From Flavobacterium frigidimaris (GTDB lineage Bacteria > Bacteroidota > Bacteroidia > Flavobacteriales > Flavobacteriaceae), in contig FQWG01000022.1 of the NCBI GenBank assembly GCA_900129595.1, positions 24,120 to 88,119 of the forward strand: a DNA stretch of 64,000 nt. The letters run 5' to 3'. The notes under the pieces were generated by a model. It was given only the letters and a program-made list of their open reading frames with translations. It searched no databases and was not told where the DNA came from. This document shows positions 28,301-35,094 of the stretch, one piece after another. Each line of letters starts with the position of its first letter. Position 1 is the first letter of the stretch. The translations under genes and the position numbers were made by a program.

Positions 28301-31300
28301 ACATGAATTCGATTGATGGTGCAGTTTTGACAGGTTTAACTCCCGCTGATTATACCGAAGGTACAGCACTAACATTGCCTGTGCCAACATTAAAAGGGTA
28401 TACTTTTTTTGGATGGTCAGGTTCCGCTACAGCTCCGGATGCAATCAAAGAAATTGCAGCTACCGTAACCGGAAATCAAATCGTATATGCTTTTTGGGGA
28501 GTGGCTGGAAATAACAAACCTGATGAGGTAATTCCGCCTGGTAATTTTAATTATGATTTTACTGCGGCTGTAAATAAAAATTGGGACAATGCAGCGAATT
28601 TTAATCCGGCGGAAATGCCAGTGGCAGGAAAAACAGTTTCTTCGACAAAAGAAATAGAAACAACGGCTACCGTTTTTCCGGCAGATATTACGTTTTCCGG
28701 AGCAGGAACGCTTCGCTTAAGAGGTTCTCATAAAGCTACAGGACATTTAATTTTTAATGAAGGAACACGTGTGTATTATAATACTAGTGGAGCAGGCATG
28801 ACTTTAGACGCGCCAATAGTGATTTCCGGAAATGTAAAATTCGAAATGATATCTGGTATTGCCAACCAGACGATAATGACTTTGAGCGGACCAGTTTCAG
28901 GCAGCGGAAGTATTCTTCCAATGAATACGGGGCAGGGAGTCAATGCAAATACAGGCGTTTTACTTTTAAAAGGAGACAACAGCGAGTTTATCGGAACTTG
29001 GGATTTAACTCAAAAAAGTACAAAATATCCAACATTAAATTATCCAACAGCAATAGAGGGAGCTTCCGCAAACGCTTTTGGTTCCGGAACAATTAATGTG
29101 GGTCAGGACAATTATGTCGTTTTTAGTCATGAGCGTGCCGCAGGATCTAACTTAACGTTGAATATATCAGGTAATGGTAAAGCGGTATTGAGTACTGTTT
29201 TAAATGTGCAAAAGCTGAGCATCAACGGAGTAGATTTTAAAGAAGGAATTTATGATAAAACAAGCCATCCCGAGTTTTTTAATGGCGAAGGGAAAATTGA
29301 AGTTAAAAAAGAAGCGACCGGAGCAGGTACTGATAAAGTTCCTGCATTTCCGGGAGCCGAAGGTTACGGTAAATATGTTACAGGAGGTCGTGGCGGAAAA
29401 GTTATTTATGTAACGAACTTAAAAGACTCCGGAGCGGGTTCTCTTCGCGATGCGATCAATCAGGCCGGACCCAGAATTGTCGTTTTTAAAGTATCCGGAA
29501 CGATTAAACTAGAGAGCGAATTAAACATTACAAGTAATATCACCATTGCAGGGCAAACTGCTCCGGGTGGAGGAATTACTTTAAGGGATTATAATGCCAA
29601 GGTAAGAGGAGATAACGTTATCATTCGTTATTTACGTTTTAGAATGGGAGATACTCATGATGTAGAAAATGATGCATTAGGCGGACGTTTTCAAAAGAAC
29701 ATTATAGTGGATCACTGTTCAATGAGCTGGTCAACTGATGAATGTGTTTCTTTTTATCAAAATGAAAACTTTACACTGCAATGGTGTATTATTTCGGAGA
29801 GTCTGCGCAATTCAGTTCATGCCAAAGGAGCTCACGGTTATGGTGGAGTCTGGGGCGGTAAAAATGCTTCATTTCACCACAATTTGTTAGCGCACCATGA
29901 CAGTCGTAATCCAAGGCTGGGAGAATATGCAAATGATATTTTTGCAAAAACAGATTTGGTCGATATACGTAACAATGTAATCTACAATTGGGGAGGTAAC
30001 AGCTGTTATGGAGGAGATGCCATGAATGTCAATTTAGTAAATAACTATTGGAAACCAGGACCCGGAACTTCCAATTCAACCAAAGAACGTATCTTATCCA
30101 CAGGCAGGAGTTTAGAGACCACTTCACCATTATACGGTATTTGGGGTAAATATTATGTCGATGGCAATTATGTTGTAGGATCTGACAGAGCAAGTAAGGA
30201 CAACTGGACTTATGGAGTTTACAGTCAGTTTCATAGCAGTCAATTACCAGTGAGTGATGCCGATAAAGAAGAAGTGAAAATTGAAGCACCGCATCCTTTT
30301 GGAGAGATTACGACCCATAGTGCGACAAAAGCATTTGAACTGGTGCTGGAAAATGCCGGTGCAAATTTATACAGAGATACTGTAGATAAAAGAGCTGTAG
30401 ATGATACCCGTTCCGGTAAAGCCACTATAATGAACGGGGGTAACGGAAGTACAAATGGTTATATTGATACACCATCAGCAACTGGCGGATGGCCGGATTT
30501 GCCGTCCGGAGAAGCGCCTGAAGATACAGATGGAGATGGTATGCCCGATAAATGGGAAATAGAGAAAGGATTGAATCCTGCAAGCTCAGCCGATGGGAAT
30601 CTAAAGACAGTCGATGGTGTATATACCAATGTTGAGGTGTACATCAACAGCCTTGTAAGTCATCTGACATCAAGTCAAAATGGAAGCCTGGATGTGTATG
30701 TAAATCCACAAAACTTTGTTGAAAAATACAATGCTGCTGAGGATGGCACAAAGTTTATCATGGCAAGCGGTACTTATACAACGGCTACAGATCTTGCTGT
30801 TAAAAACCATAAATATAGCTTTGTTCCCGATGAAAATGCAAAGCCAGTATTCGCGGGATCTTTTTACTCCGAGAATGCGGAAATATTTTCAGGAAGTTTC
30901 AAATTTGATGGTGTCGATTTTGATGTGACAAATGCGAATCTGATGCAATTCAAGAAAGGCGCAGGAGTATCAGTTTTAGAAATTAAAAATGCTTCTATAA
31001 AAGGAATCAAACAGAGTTTACTGTTAACAGAAGGAACTAGTGAAAATCCGATTTCAAAAATTGTTCTGGATAGCTGTATCATTGACGGAACTGCGTCTGA
31101 AGGAGGTAATTTTATTCAGCCGGATTCACGCATTGTCAATTCAGTTTCGATTAAGAACTCAACTATTTTTAATTATAAAAAAGGAAATAATTTCTTGATC
31201 CTTCAGAAAAAAGATGCCCCGGCCGAAGTCCTAAATATAACAGTCGAAAATAATACAATTTATAATACAGGCAGTCAGGACGGTTATGGTTTTGTATTCA

Positions 31301-32601
31301 TTGACAATAAGTACGGCAACACCTCAACATATACCTTCAGGAATAATATTATGCAGGATGAACGTGAAAATCCTAAAGCCATTTATATGTTTTATTCTAA
31401 TCACGCAGAAGGCGCAGGAACTGCAGTTTTAGATTATAATCTTTTTGTTGGAGTAGCGGCTCAATTGGCAAAAGGAACTGTTGCTGTTACAGAAACGAAT
31501 GGTAAGACACTGGCAAATTTAGGTATGCTGTCACTCACATATCCTAATCCGGCGATAGGAAATTTTAGTTTCTCAAAAAACTCCCCTTTAGCTACGGCAG
31601 CATCTGGTGGTGGAATTCTCGGAGATCCAAGATGGTTAAAAGCAGATGCCAAATTTTCTTCCATCAACTACCTAAACTCGATCGACGGAAAAGCAATAAC
31701 ACTTTCACCAGTCGAATACATGGAAGGAACGGCTACCAACCTGCCAGTACCTAAGTTAGACGGATATACTTTCTTTGGCTGGTCAGCTACTGCCGCTTCG
31801 CCCGGACTACTTAAAAGTATTCCGGCGACTGCAACAGGAAACCAGACATTTTATGCTTTTTGGGGAGAAGGAGGAAACAATAAACCCAACGCAAAACCAG
31901 TAGTAAAATCGGCAGTCAATTATATTAATTCAATTGATGGTAAAGGAATAACAGGTTTAAATCCAATAGAATATACTGAAGGAACAGTACTGATATTACC
32001 AGTTCCTGTTCTAAAAGAGCATACGTTTTTTGGATGGTCTGCTGCTGCTACAGTTCCAAATTCAATTAAAGAAATTGGAGTAACTGCGACAGGAACCCAA
32101 ACGTTCTATGCTTTTTGGGGAACAGGAGGAAACAACAAAGCCGATGAGGTTATTCCGCCTGTTTTTTTCACAATTTCATATTTGAATTTACCGCCAGGAG
32201 CAAGTAATCCCAATAAAACAAGCCTGCAAACAGGAATCGCTTATACACTCGAAGAAGCGGCTTGTGTAGGATATCGATTTTTAGGCTGGTATTCTGATAG
32301 TGCATACGGAAGAGAAATTACGGGTTTCGATAATAAACAAACAGCAAATTTTACTCTTTACGGACGCTGGAAAAAGTTAGGAGATTTTTATGTGTTTCCA
32401 ACCGTTGCCACTGGAAAAGCAACATTGAAATCTACCATCGAATTTGATAATGTAGTAATTTTTAGTATGAATGGATTTTTGGTAAAACAACTTAACACAA
32501 CTGGTTTTGAAACTGAATTTTCAACTTCAGACCTGGCTTCGGGGAGTTACTTTGTAAAAAGCCTAAAAACAGGATTATCTGCCCGAATTATAGTTAAATA
32601 A
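25315..32601 (+). CDS. 2428-residue secreted multidomain pectinase: CBM6-like, CE8 pectin methylesterase, PL1 pectate lyase, beta-helix, type IX sorting domain
   Basis: Signal peptide to about residue 21. CBM6-like module 25-150 (IEAETFNQASG; NLDYFEKV). InlB-like repeats about 155-310. CE8 about 595-890 with RSKQDTQV, EGDVDFICGG (Asp near 753) and YYLGRPWQN, supplying the catalytic Asp, Arg and Trp. Fn3-like 905-985. InlB-like repeat 990-1077. Beta-rich linker 1080-1335. PL1 about 1342-1785, starting PAFPGAEGYG, with calcium-site VDHCSMSWSTDE and catalytic HDSRNPRLG near 1530. A calcium-binding DTDGDGMPDKWE follows. A DUF5123-like beta-helix spans 1790-2110 (ends LGDPRWL), then three InlB-like repeats, and a type A sorting domain (last 75 residues) for export by the type IX system. 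CE8 would demethylate pectin and PL1 would cleave the product by beta-elimination, so both steps are on one chain. It follows the REP-like element and may have its own promoter. Confidence 0.92.
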   Translation: MKKQFFIHLYLILFTVMGFSQTIEKIEAETFNQASGAKAETNAALSGTGNVGYIKNGTWIKFNAIQFTEFVTRFNIAAAGATGGNIELRLGSATGTLIGTAVVSGSTGFSDYKKFSAAITPTTGTFDLYMVFTGLGTGYLFNLDYFEKVTENPNAVTYTLTTNVNPAASGTVSLNPAGSTFAKGTEVKLTANKNFGYNFKQWTDEKGTVVSTANPLTFTISSNATLIAQYDAITTYTLNVNVNGAFGLGDYAISPAGKDGAFSVYENGTNVTVTAIENDIIKFSNWSDGSTALSTAVVMSENRSITGTYANQNFIAGWTFKNDQYANPRVAELYSKIENKPQLFAYNVTDNVFAPNVRLQNRGGKNGFCVWNTDRGQLFYFMTTLSTVGYKNINVASGLLGYYYGCDQWTFQYSLDGVNFINVSDLTTINTNSITSIGGILPVEAEGKEKVYLRWFPNSNGPKHGLATDVTATILSNVTVKADEVLVADTNAPIVESSFPVEASQAVGANGNIILNYNEQVQLGSGQAVLNGKNLNAEFVNKTVKFSYFGLEYNKQYTFTLPAGFVKDLSGNNGDAVSLSFKTMEKPVPVKRKFDLIVDADATAEQLATGKYVKTIAEAFNAAPSNSASRFLVLITNGTYNLGGDGTNPQGIVLQLPSGKNNVSLIAQSKDKVILQGNPGQGIKNAVLSIEANDLYVENVTIEHKDGITTSGQRPALNPAGDRNVYNGVRLRSKQDTQVTGGKRSFYYKATIEGDVDFICGGGTHWFEECKLVSVASGYIVAPNHDTATQYGYIFNNNTITAATSYYLGRPWQNAPRAVYLNTKMINEPNVLGWANMGTYPALFAEYNSVNANGIAVNTDNRTNTFTVNGVAQTGNYNPVLTKAQADEFTIENVLSGTDKWDPRRVVEQVTKPSNLTASGKNTLKWDENQYAMCYVVSKDGKILAITTEATYVDASTVAGSYTYTIQAANEYGGLSDASSISMAINGGAVKSVISYMNSIDGAVLTGLTPADYTEGTALTLPVPTLKGYTFFGWSGSATAPDAIKEIAATVTGNQIVYAFWGVAGNNKPDEVIPPGNFNYDFTAAVNKNWDNAANFNPAEMPVAGKTVSSTKEIETTATVFPADITFSGAGTLRLRGSHKATGHLIFNEGTRVYYNTSGAGMTLDAPIVISGNVKFEMISGIANQTIMTLSGPVSGSGSILPMNTGQGVNANTGVLLLKGDNSEFIGTWDLTQKSTKYPTLNYPTAIEGASANAFGSGTINVGQDNYVVFSHERAAGSNLTLNISGNGKAVLSTVLNVQKLSINGVDFKEGIYDKTSHPEFFNGEGKIEVKKEATGAGTDKVPAFPGAEGYGKYVTGGRGGKVIYVTNLKDSGAGSLRDAINQAGPRIVVFKVSGTIKLESELNITSNITIAGQTAPGGGITLRDYNAKVRGDNVIIRYLRFRMGDTHDVENDALGGRFQKNIIVDHCSMSWSTDECVSFYQNENFTLQWCIISESLRNSVHAKGAHGYGGVWGGKNASFHHNLLAHHDSRNPRLGEYANDIFAKTDLVDIRNNVIYNWGGNSCYGGDAMNVNLVNNYWKPGPGTSNSTKERILSTGRSLETTSPLYGIWGKYYVDGNYVVGSDRASKDNWTYGVYSQFHSSQLPVSDADKEEVKIEAPHPFGEITTHSATKAFELVLENAGANLYRDTVDKRAVDDTRSGKATIMNGGNGSTNGYIDTPSATGGWPDLPSGEAPEDTDGDGMPDKWEIEKGLNPASSADGNLKTVDGVYTNVEVYINSLVSHLTSSQNGSLDVYVNPQNFVEKYNAAEDGTKFIMASGTYTTATDLAVKNHKYSFVPDENAKPVFAGSFYSENAEIFSGSFKFDGVDFDVTNANLMQFKKGAGVSVLEIKNASIKGIKQSLLLTEGTSENPISKIVLDSCIIDGTASEGGNFIQPDSRIVNSVSIKNSTIFNYKKGNNFLILQKKDAPAEVLNITVENNTIYNTGSQDGYGFVFIDNKYGNTSTYTFRNNIMQDERENPKAIYMFYSNHAEGAGTAVLDYNLFVGVAAQLAKGTVAVTETNGKTLANLGMLSLTYPNPAIGNFSFSKNSPLATAASGGGILGDPRWLKADAKFSSINYLNSIDGKAITLSPVEYMEGTATNLPVPKLDGYTFFGWSATAASPGLLKSIPATATGNQTFYAFWGEGGNNKPNAKPVVKSAVNYINSIDGKGITGLNPIEYTEGTVLILPVPVLKEHTFFGWSAAATVPNSIKEIGVTATGTQTFYAFWGTGGNNKADEVIPPVFFTISYLNLPPGASNPNKTSLQTGIAYTLEEAACVGYRFLGWYSDSAYGREITGFDNKQTANFTLYGRWKKLGDFYVFPTVATGKATLKSTIEFDNVVIFSMNGFLVKQLNTTGFETEFSTSDLASGSYFVKSLKTGLSARIIVK
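28279..28545 (+). repeat. InlB-type repeat copy 1 inside the large pectinase
   Basis: Encodes a module of about 88 residues with YMNSIDGAVLTGLTPADYTE, YTFFGWSG, IVYAFWG and GNNKPDEVIPP. It matches the copies at 31654-32166 closely, including the linker GNNKxDEVIPP, so it arose by internal duplication. Confidence 0.75.
31654..32166 (+). repeat. InlB-type repeat copies 2 and 3 in tandem near the C-terminus of the large pectinase
   Basis: Copy 2 (31654-31890: YLNSIDGKAITLSPVEYMEG, YTFFGWSA, TFYAFWG) and copy 3 (31903-32166: YINSIDGKGITGLNPIEYTE, HTFFGWSA, GNNKADEVIPP) sit in tandem. A more divergent fourth unit follows to about 32376 (YRFLGWYSDSAYG). They probably space the catalytic domains from the sorting domain. 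Confidence 0.75.
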
Positions 32602-32686
32602 GTTTGAAATTCGGGGAGGAGAGTTTCATCTTTCATCCCTGATTATAAAAACGAATTCATTAGTATAAAAATTTAATCCTATAGAT

Positions 32687-33337
32687 ATGAATAATAATAT
32701 CAAATTGTTAATGCTAGTTTTTATTGGCCTATTTTCATCCTGTTCAGGTGGTGATGACGAAAACTCAAATGCGAATTCTAACGAAGGTTTTTTAAAAATA
32801 GGGAATCAAAGTGTCGAATTGTCCCAGGGATATCTTGAAAATTATGGCGTTAGGGGGAACGCGTATAATATTGATTTTTCATTAAAATCGAAATCAATTT
32901 CAACAACGGAGAATGGTGCTGTAGTTTATTTTGAATTGTTTTCTTCGCTTCAGAATAATCTAGCCAAAGGCGATTACACATTTGGAGGGTATTCAGAAGC
33001 AACTGTTTACACCTTTACAAAATGGGGACAATCCTTACTTGGCGAAAAAATTAATGCAGAAAAAGGAGGTATGTCCATTACAAATGGAGTGAGTATACGA
33101 CCTGTAAGCGGAACTTTTAAGGTTATCGAAAATGGTCAAACGTATAAAGTCAGCTTTACCGGAAAAGGCACAGCAAGTTACTATACAGATGGCAAAATCA
33201 CTTCCAGTCAAAATGATGTTAGTTTTAGCATGCAATACCAAGGAGATGTAAAGCGATCAGAAGCTAAAAATTTCACCGCTAAAAAAGCAATCTCAGCAGA
33301 ACGACCAGAAAAAGATCATGGGGTTATCTTTAATTAA
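32687..33337 (+). CDS. Small exported lipoprotein of unknown function
   Basis: 216 residues. The lipobox FSSC has its Cys at residue 19, followed by a Ser/Gly/Asp/Asn-rich linker (SGGDDENSNANSN) of the kind that precedes surface-exposed lipoprotein domains in this phylum. The body is beta-rich, with GFLKIGNQSVELSQGYLENY, LAKGDYTFGGYSEA and VSGTFKVIENGQTYKVSFTG, resembling the many small Bacteroidota lipoproteins with a calycin- or Ig-like sandwich. No catalytic motif is visible. It lies 85 nt after the large pectinase and before a terminator, so it is probably the last gene of the first pectin locus. The protein at 55537 has a similar general build but no obvious sequence match. Confidence 0.6.
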   Translation: MNNNIKLLMLVFIGLFSSCSGGDDENSNANSNEGFLKIGNQSVELSQGYLENYGVRGNAYNIDFSLKSKSISTTENGAVVYFELFSSLQNNLAKGDYTFGGYSEATVYTFTKWGQSLLGEKINAEKGGMSITNGVSIRPVSGTFKVIENGQTYKVSFTGKGTASYYTDGKITSSQNDVSFSMQYQGDVKRSEAKNFTAKKAISAERPEKDHGVIFN

Positions 33338-33371
33338 TTTAAAAGACCTGTTCTTAAAACTTATAAATAAC

Positions 33372-33397
33372 AAAGCCGATTTGTAGGATCGGCTTTT
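33372..33397 (+). terminator. Intrinsic terminator ending the first pectin locus
   Basis: A 9-bp stem AAAGCCGAT/ATCGGCTTT around a 7-nt loop, followed by a short T-run. It lies 34 nt after the lipoprotein stop codon. Confidence 0.75.
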
Positions 33398-33465
33398 GCA
33401 TTTGAGAATAAAAGAATTGTAAAGATTTCTAAATAGAATATGTTGATTATTAAATTTGAGTTTAA

Positions 33466-33483
33466 TTACTGGTTTAGCGGTAA
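33466..33483. promoter_or_regulatory. HipB-type operator copy 1
   Basis: TTACTGGTTTAGCGGTAA. It agrees at 16 of 18 positions with the minus-strand reading of copy 3 (TTACTGCTTAAGCGGTAA). The arms TTAC and GTAA are complementary. Confidence 0.65.
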
Positions 33484-33535
33484 AGGACCTTATTGTGTAG
33501 CTATATCTTTGAATATAATTTATATTTTTCTTTTT

Positions 33536-33553
33536 TTACTGTTAAGGCGGTAA
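33536..33553. promoter_or_regulatory. HipB-type operator copy 2
   Basis: TTACTGTTAAGGCGGTAA, matching 15 of 18 positions of copy 3 read on the minus strand. It begins exactly 70 nt after copy 1. Confidence 0.65.
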
Positions 33554-33578
33554 AATTTGAATAAAATATTATTTATGA

Positions 33579-33608
33579 TTTGTAATTCATTAAAAATGAT
33601 TATATTTA
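33579..33608 (+). promoter_or_regulatory. Candidate promoter of the hipBST-like operon
   Basis: TTTG at 33579-33582 is followed after 18 nt by TATATTTA (33601-33608), which matches TAnnTTTG except for the last base. The -7 element overlaps operator copy 3, so bound repressor would block transcription. This is a candidate only. Confidence 0.35.
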
Positions 33609-33623
33609 CCGCTTAAGCAGTAA
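33606..33623. promoter_or_regulatory. HipB-type operator copy 3 next to the hipB start codon
   Basis: TTACCGCTTAAGCAGTAA is a near-perfect palindrome (8 of 9 base pairs) that ends two bases before the ATG of the antitoxin gene. It begins exactly 70 nt after copy 2, in inverted orientation relative to copies 1 and 2. Confidence 0.75.
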
Positions 33624-33625
33624 TT

Positions 33626-33841
33626 ATGAGTGATTTTGATTTGGGACTGTTAATTAGAGAACATCGTAAAGCTGCTGGTCTTACACAGCTGGAATTGGCT
33701 GATCTGGCAGGTATAGGTAAAACCACGGTATTTGATGTAGAAAAAAACAAAGTGTCCGTTAGATGGGATAGCCTAAAAGCAATCCTCAATGTTTTGAATA
33801 TTGAGGTTCAATTTATAAGTCCTTTAAAAAATAACAGATGA
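33626..33841 (+). CDS. hipB: HipB-like antitoxin, XRE-family HTH
   Basis: 71 residues, essentially one helix-turn-helix domain: LIREHRKAAGLTQLELADLAGIGKTTVFDVEKN is the XRE/Cro fold, with the recognition helix around IGKTTVFDVE. HipB proteins bind operators as dimers, repress their own operon and, in two-gene systems, hold the HipA kinase inactive. Here the protein is short and lacks an obvious C-terminal tail. The stop codon overlaps the next start (ATGA at 33838-33841), indicating translational coupling with the HipS-like gene. Three palindrome-like operators lie directly upstream. The family is certain; the partners make the HipB role likely. Confidence 0.85.
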   Translation: MSDFDLGLLIREHRKAAGLTQLELADLAGIGKTTVFDVEKNKVSVRWDSLKAILNVLNIEVQFISPLKNNR

Positions 33842-34152
33842 GAAAAGCAATTATTTATGTTCATGGTGTCAGGGCAGGTGAGCTTATAGAAGAAAAGAAT
33901 GGTGGATATGTATTTACGTATGATGATGCTTACTCTTTAGAGCCCGTTTCTCTTACTATGCCTGTTGATTATAAAATATATTCTTTTTTAAATTTCCCTC
34001 CATTTTTTGAGGGATTACTTCCTGAAGGAATAATGCTGGAAGGACTCTTAAAGATAAATAAGTTAGATAAGAAAGATTATTTTTCACAGCTTATTGCTAC
34101 AGGAAATGATTTGGTCGGAGCAGTAACTGTTAAAGCCGTAAGTGATGAATAG
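33838..34152 (+). CDS. hipS: HipS-like protein: stand-alone HipA N-terminal subdomain
   Basis: 104 residues that match only the N-terminal subdomain of HipA: an N-terminal YVHGVRAGELIEE, then FPPFFEGLLPEG and IATGNDLVGAVTVKA, which are the conserved blocks of the HipA_N (Couple_hipA) domain. In HipBST modules described from enteropathogenic E. coli the small HipS protein, not HipB alone, acts as the antitoxin of the kinase HipT. Gene order, size and the split point here are the same (HTH, about 100 residues, about 310 residues). It overlaps hipB by 4 nt, and the next gene starts 8 nt before its stop. An alternative reading is a hipA gene broken by a frameshift, but the clean overlapping starts argue for a natural split. 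Confidence 0.8.
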   Translation: MRKAIIYVHGVRAGELIEEKNGGYVFTYDDAYSLEPVSLTMPVDYKIYSFLNFPPFFEGLLPEGIMLEGLLKINKLDKKDYFSQLIATGNDLVGAVTVKAVSDE

Positions 34153-35068
34153 ATGTCCGATTACCTACCAACCGTGTGGGGATTATTTATACAGCATTGA
34201 AGGAGTAAAATTATTGTCTCCTAAATTGACATCATTTCAGAATCTTCCTTTATCAGCTGCAGAACAGAGACAGGAAGCTGCAAACAGAGCGAATAAATTA
34301 TCTATTCAAGGTGTTCAACCTAAATTAAGCGCAGTACTATCGATTAAAAATCAACAATTTGAAATCGTAGATCAGTATGGTAACTTTATTATAAAACCTC
34401 AAAGCGATATATTTCCAGAATTACCCGAAAATGAAGATCTTACTATGCGTATGGCAAAAGTATACGGAATTAATGTTCCGCTTCATGGACTGGTTTATTC
34501 TAAAGATAATTCAAAATCTTATTTTATAAAGAGGTTTGATCGTTATAGTAAGGGTAGAAAACTTGCTACAGAAGATTTTGCGCAATTGACAGGAAATTCC
34601 AGAGATACCAAATATAATTTTACAATGGAGAAAATGATAAAAGTTATTGATGATTTTTGTACGTTCCCGTCAATTGAAAAAGCAGATTTTTTTAAAAGGG
34701 CATTGTTTTGCTTTATCACAGGCAATGAAGACATGCATCTCAAAAACTTTTCTTTGATAACAAGATTGGGAAAAACAACCTTAACACCTGCTTACGATTT
34801 TTTAAATTCTTCTATTGCCATTAAAAGCCCTCAGGAGGAAATGGCTCTCAAATTAAAGGGAAAGAAAAGTAATTTTAAATCAAGTGATTTCATTGATTAT
34901 TTTGCAAAAGAAAGGTTAGGTTTAAGTGATAAGGTTATCGATCAGACCCTTAAAAAAATGTTTGAAAATGTTGAAAAATGGAATGAGTTAATAGAGATTT
35001 CATTTTTATCTGAAGAAATGAAAGAGAAGTATCTTAAGTTGTTGAAAGAACGATTGGGAAGATTTTAG
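34145..35068 (+). CDS. hipT: HipT-like serine/threonine kinase toxin (HipA C-terminal domain)
   Basis: 307 residues from the ATG at 34145 (a GTG lies one codon upstream). The glycine-rich loop region reads KLSIQGVQPKLSAVLS, the catalytic loop ITGNEDMHLKNFSL (Asp and Asn), and the metal-binding segment LTPAYDFLNS, so the kinase site is complete. It lacks the N-terminal HipA subdomain, which is encoded separately just upstream. HipA kinases phosphorylate the glutamyl-tRNA synthetase GltX and HipT of E. coli phosphorylates the tryptophanyl-tRNA synthetase TrpS, both blocking translation; the target here is unknown. The loop has Ser-Ile-Gln where the E. coli HipT carries the autophosphorylated Ser-Ile-Ser. 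Confidence 0.85.
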   Translation: MNRCPITYQPCGDYLYSIEGVKLLSPKLTSFQNLPLSAAEQRQEAANRANKLSIQGVQPKLSAVLSIKNQQFEIVDQYGNFIIKPQSDIFPELPENEDLTMRMAKVYGINVPLHGLVYSKDNSKSYFIKRFDRYSKGRKLATEDFAQLTGNSRDTKYNFTMEKMIKVIDDFCTFPSIEKADFFKRALFCFITGNEDMHLKNFSLITRLGKTTLTPAYDFLNSSIAIKSPQEEMALKLKGKKSNFKSSDFIDYFAKERLGLSDKVIDQTLKKMFENVEKWNELIEISFLSEEMKEKYLKLLKERLGRF

Positions 35069-35094
35069 TAAGATGAATTTTAATAGTATCATTT

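Noticed and set aside
33838..35068. A single hipA gene broken by a frameshift
   Set aside because: Both parts have their own start codon at a natural overlap, the split falls at the HipS/HipT boundary, and the kinase motifs are intact. A natural two-gene arrangement is the simpler reading.
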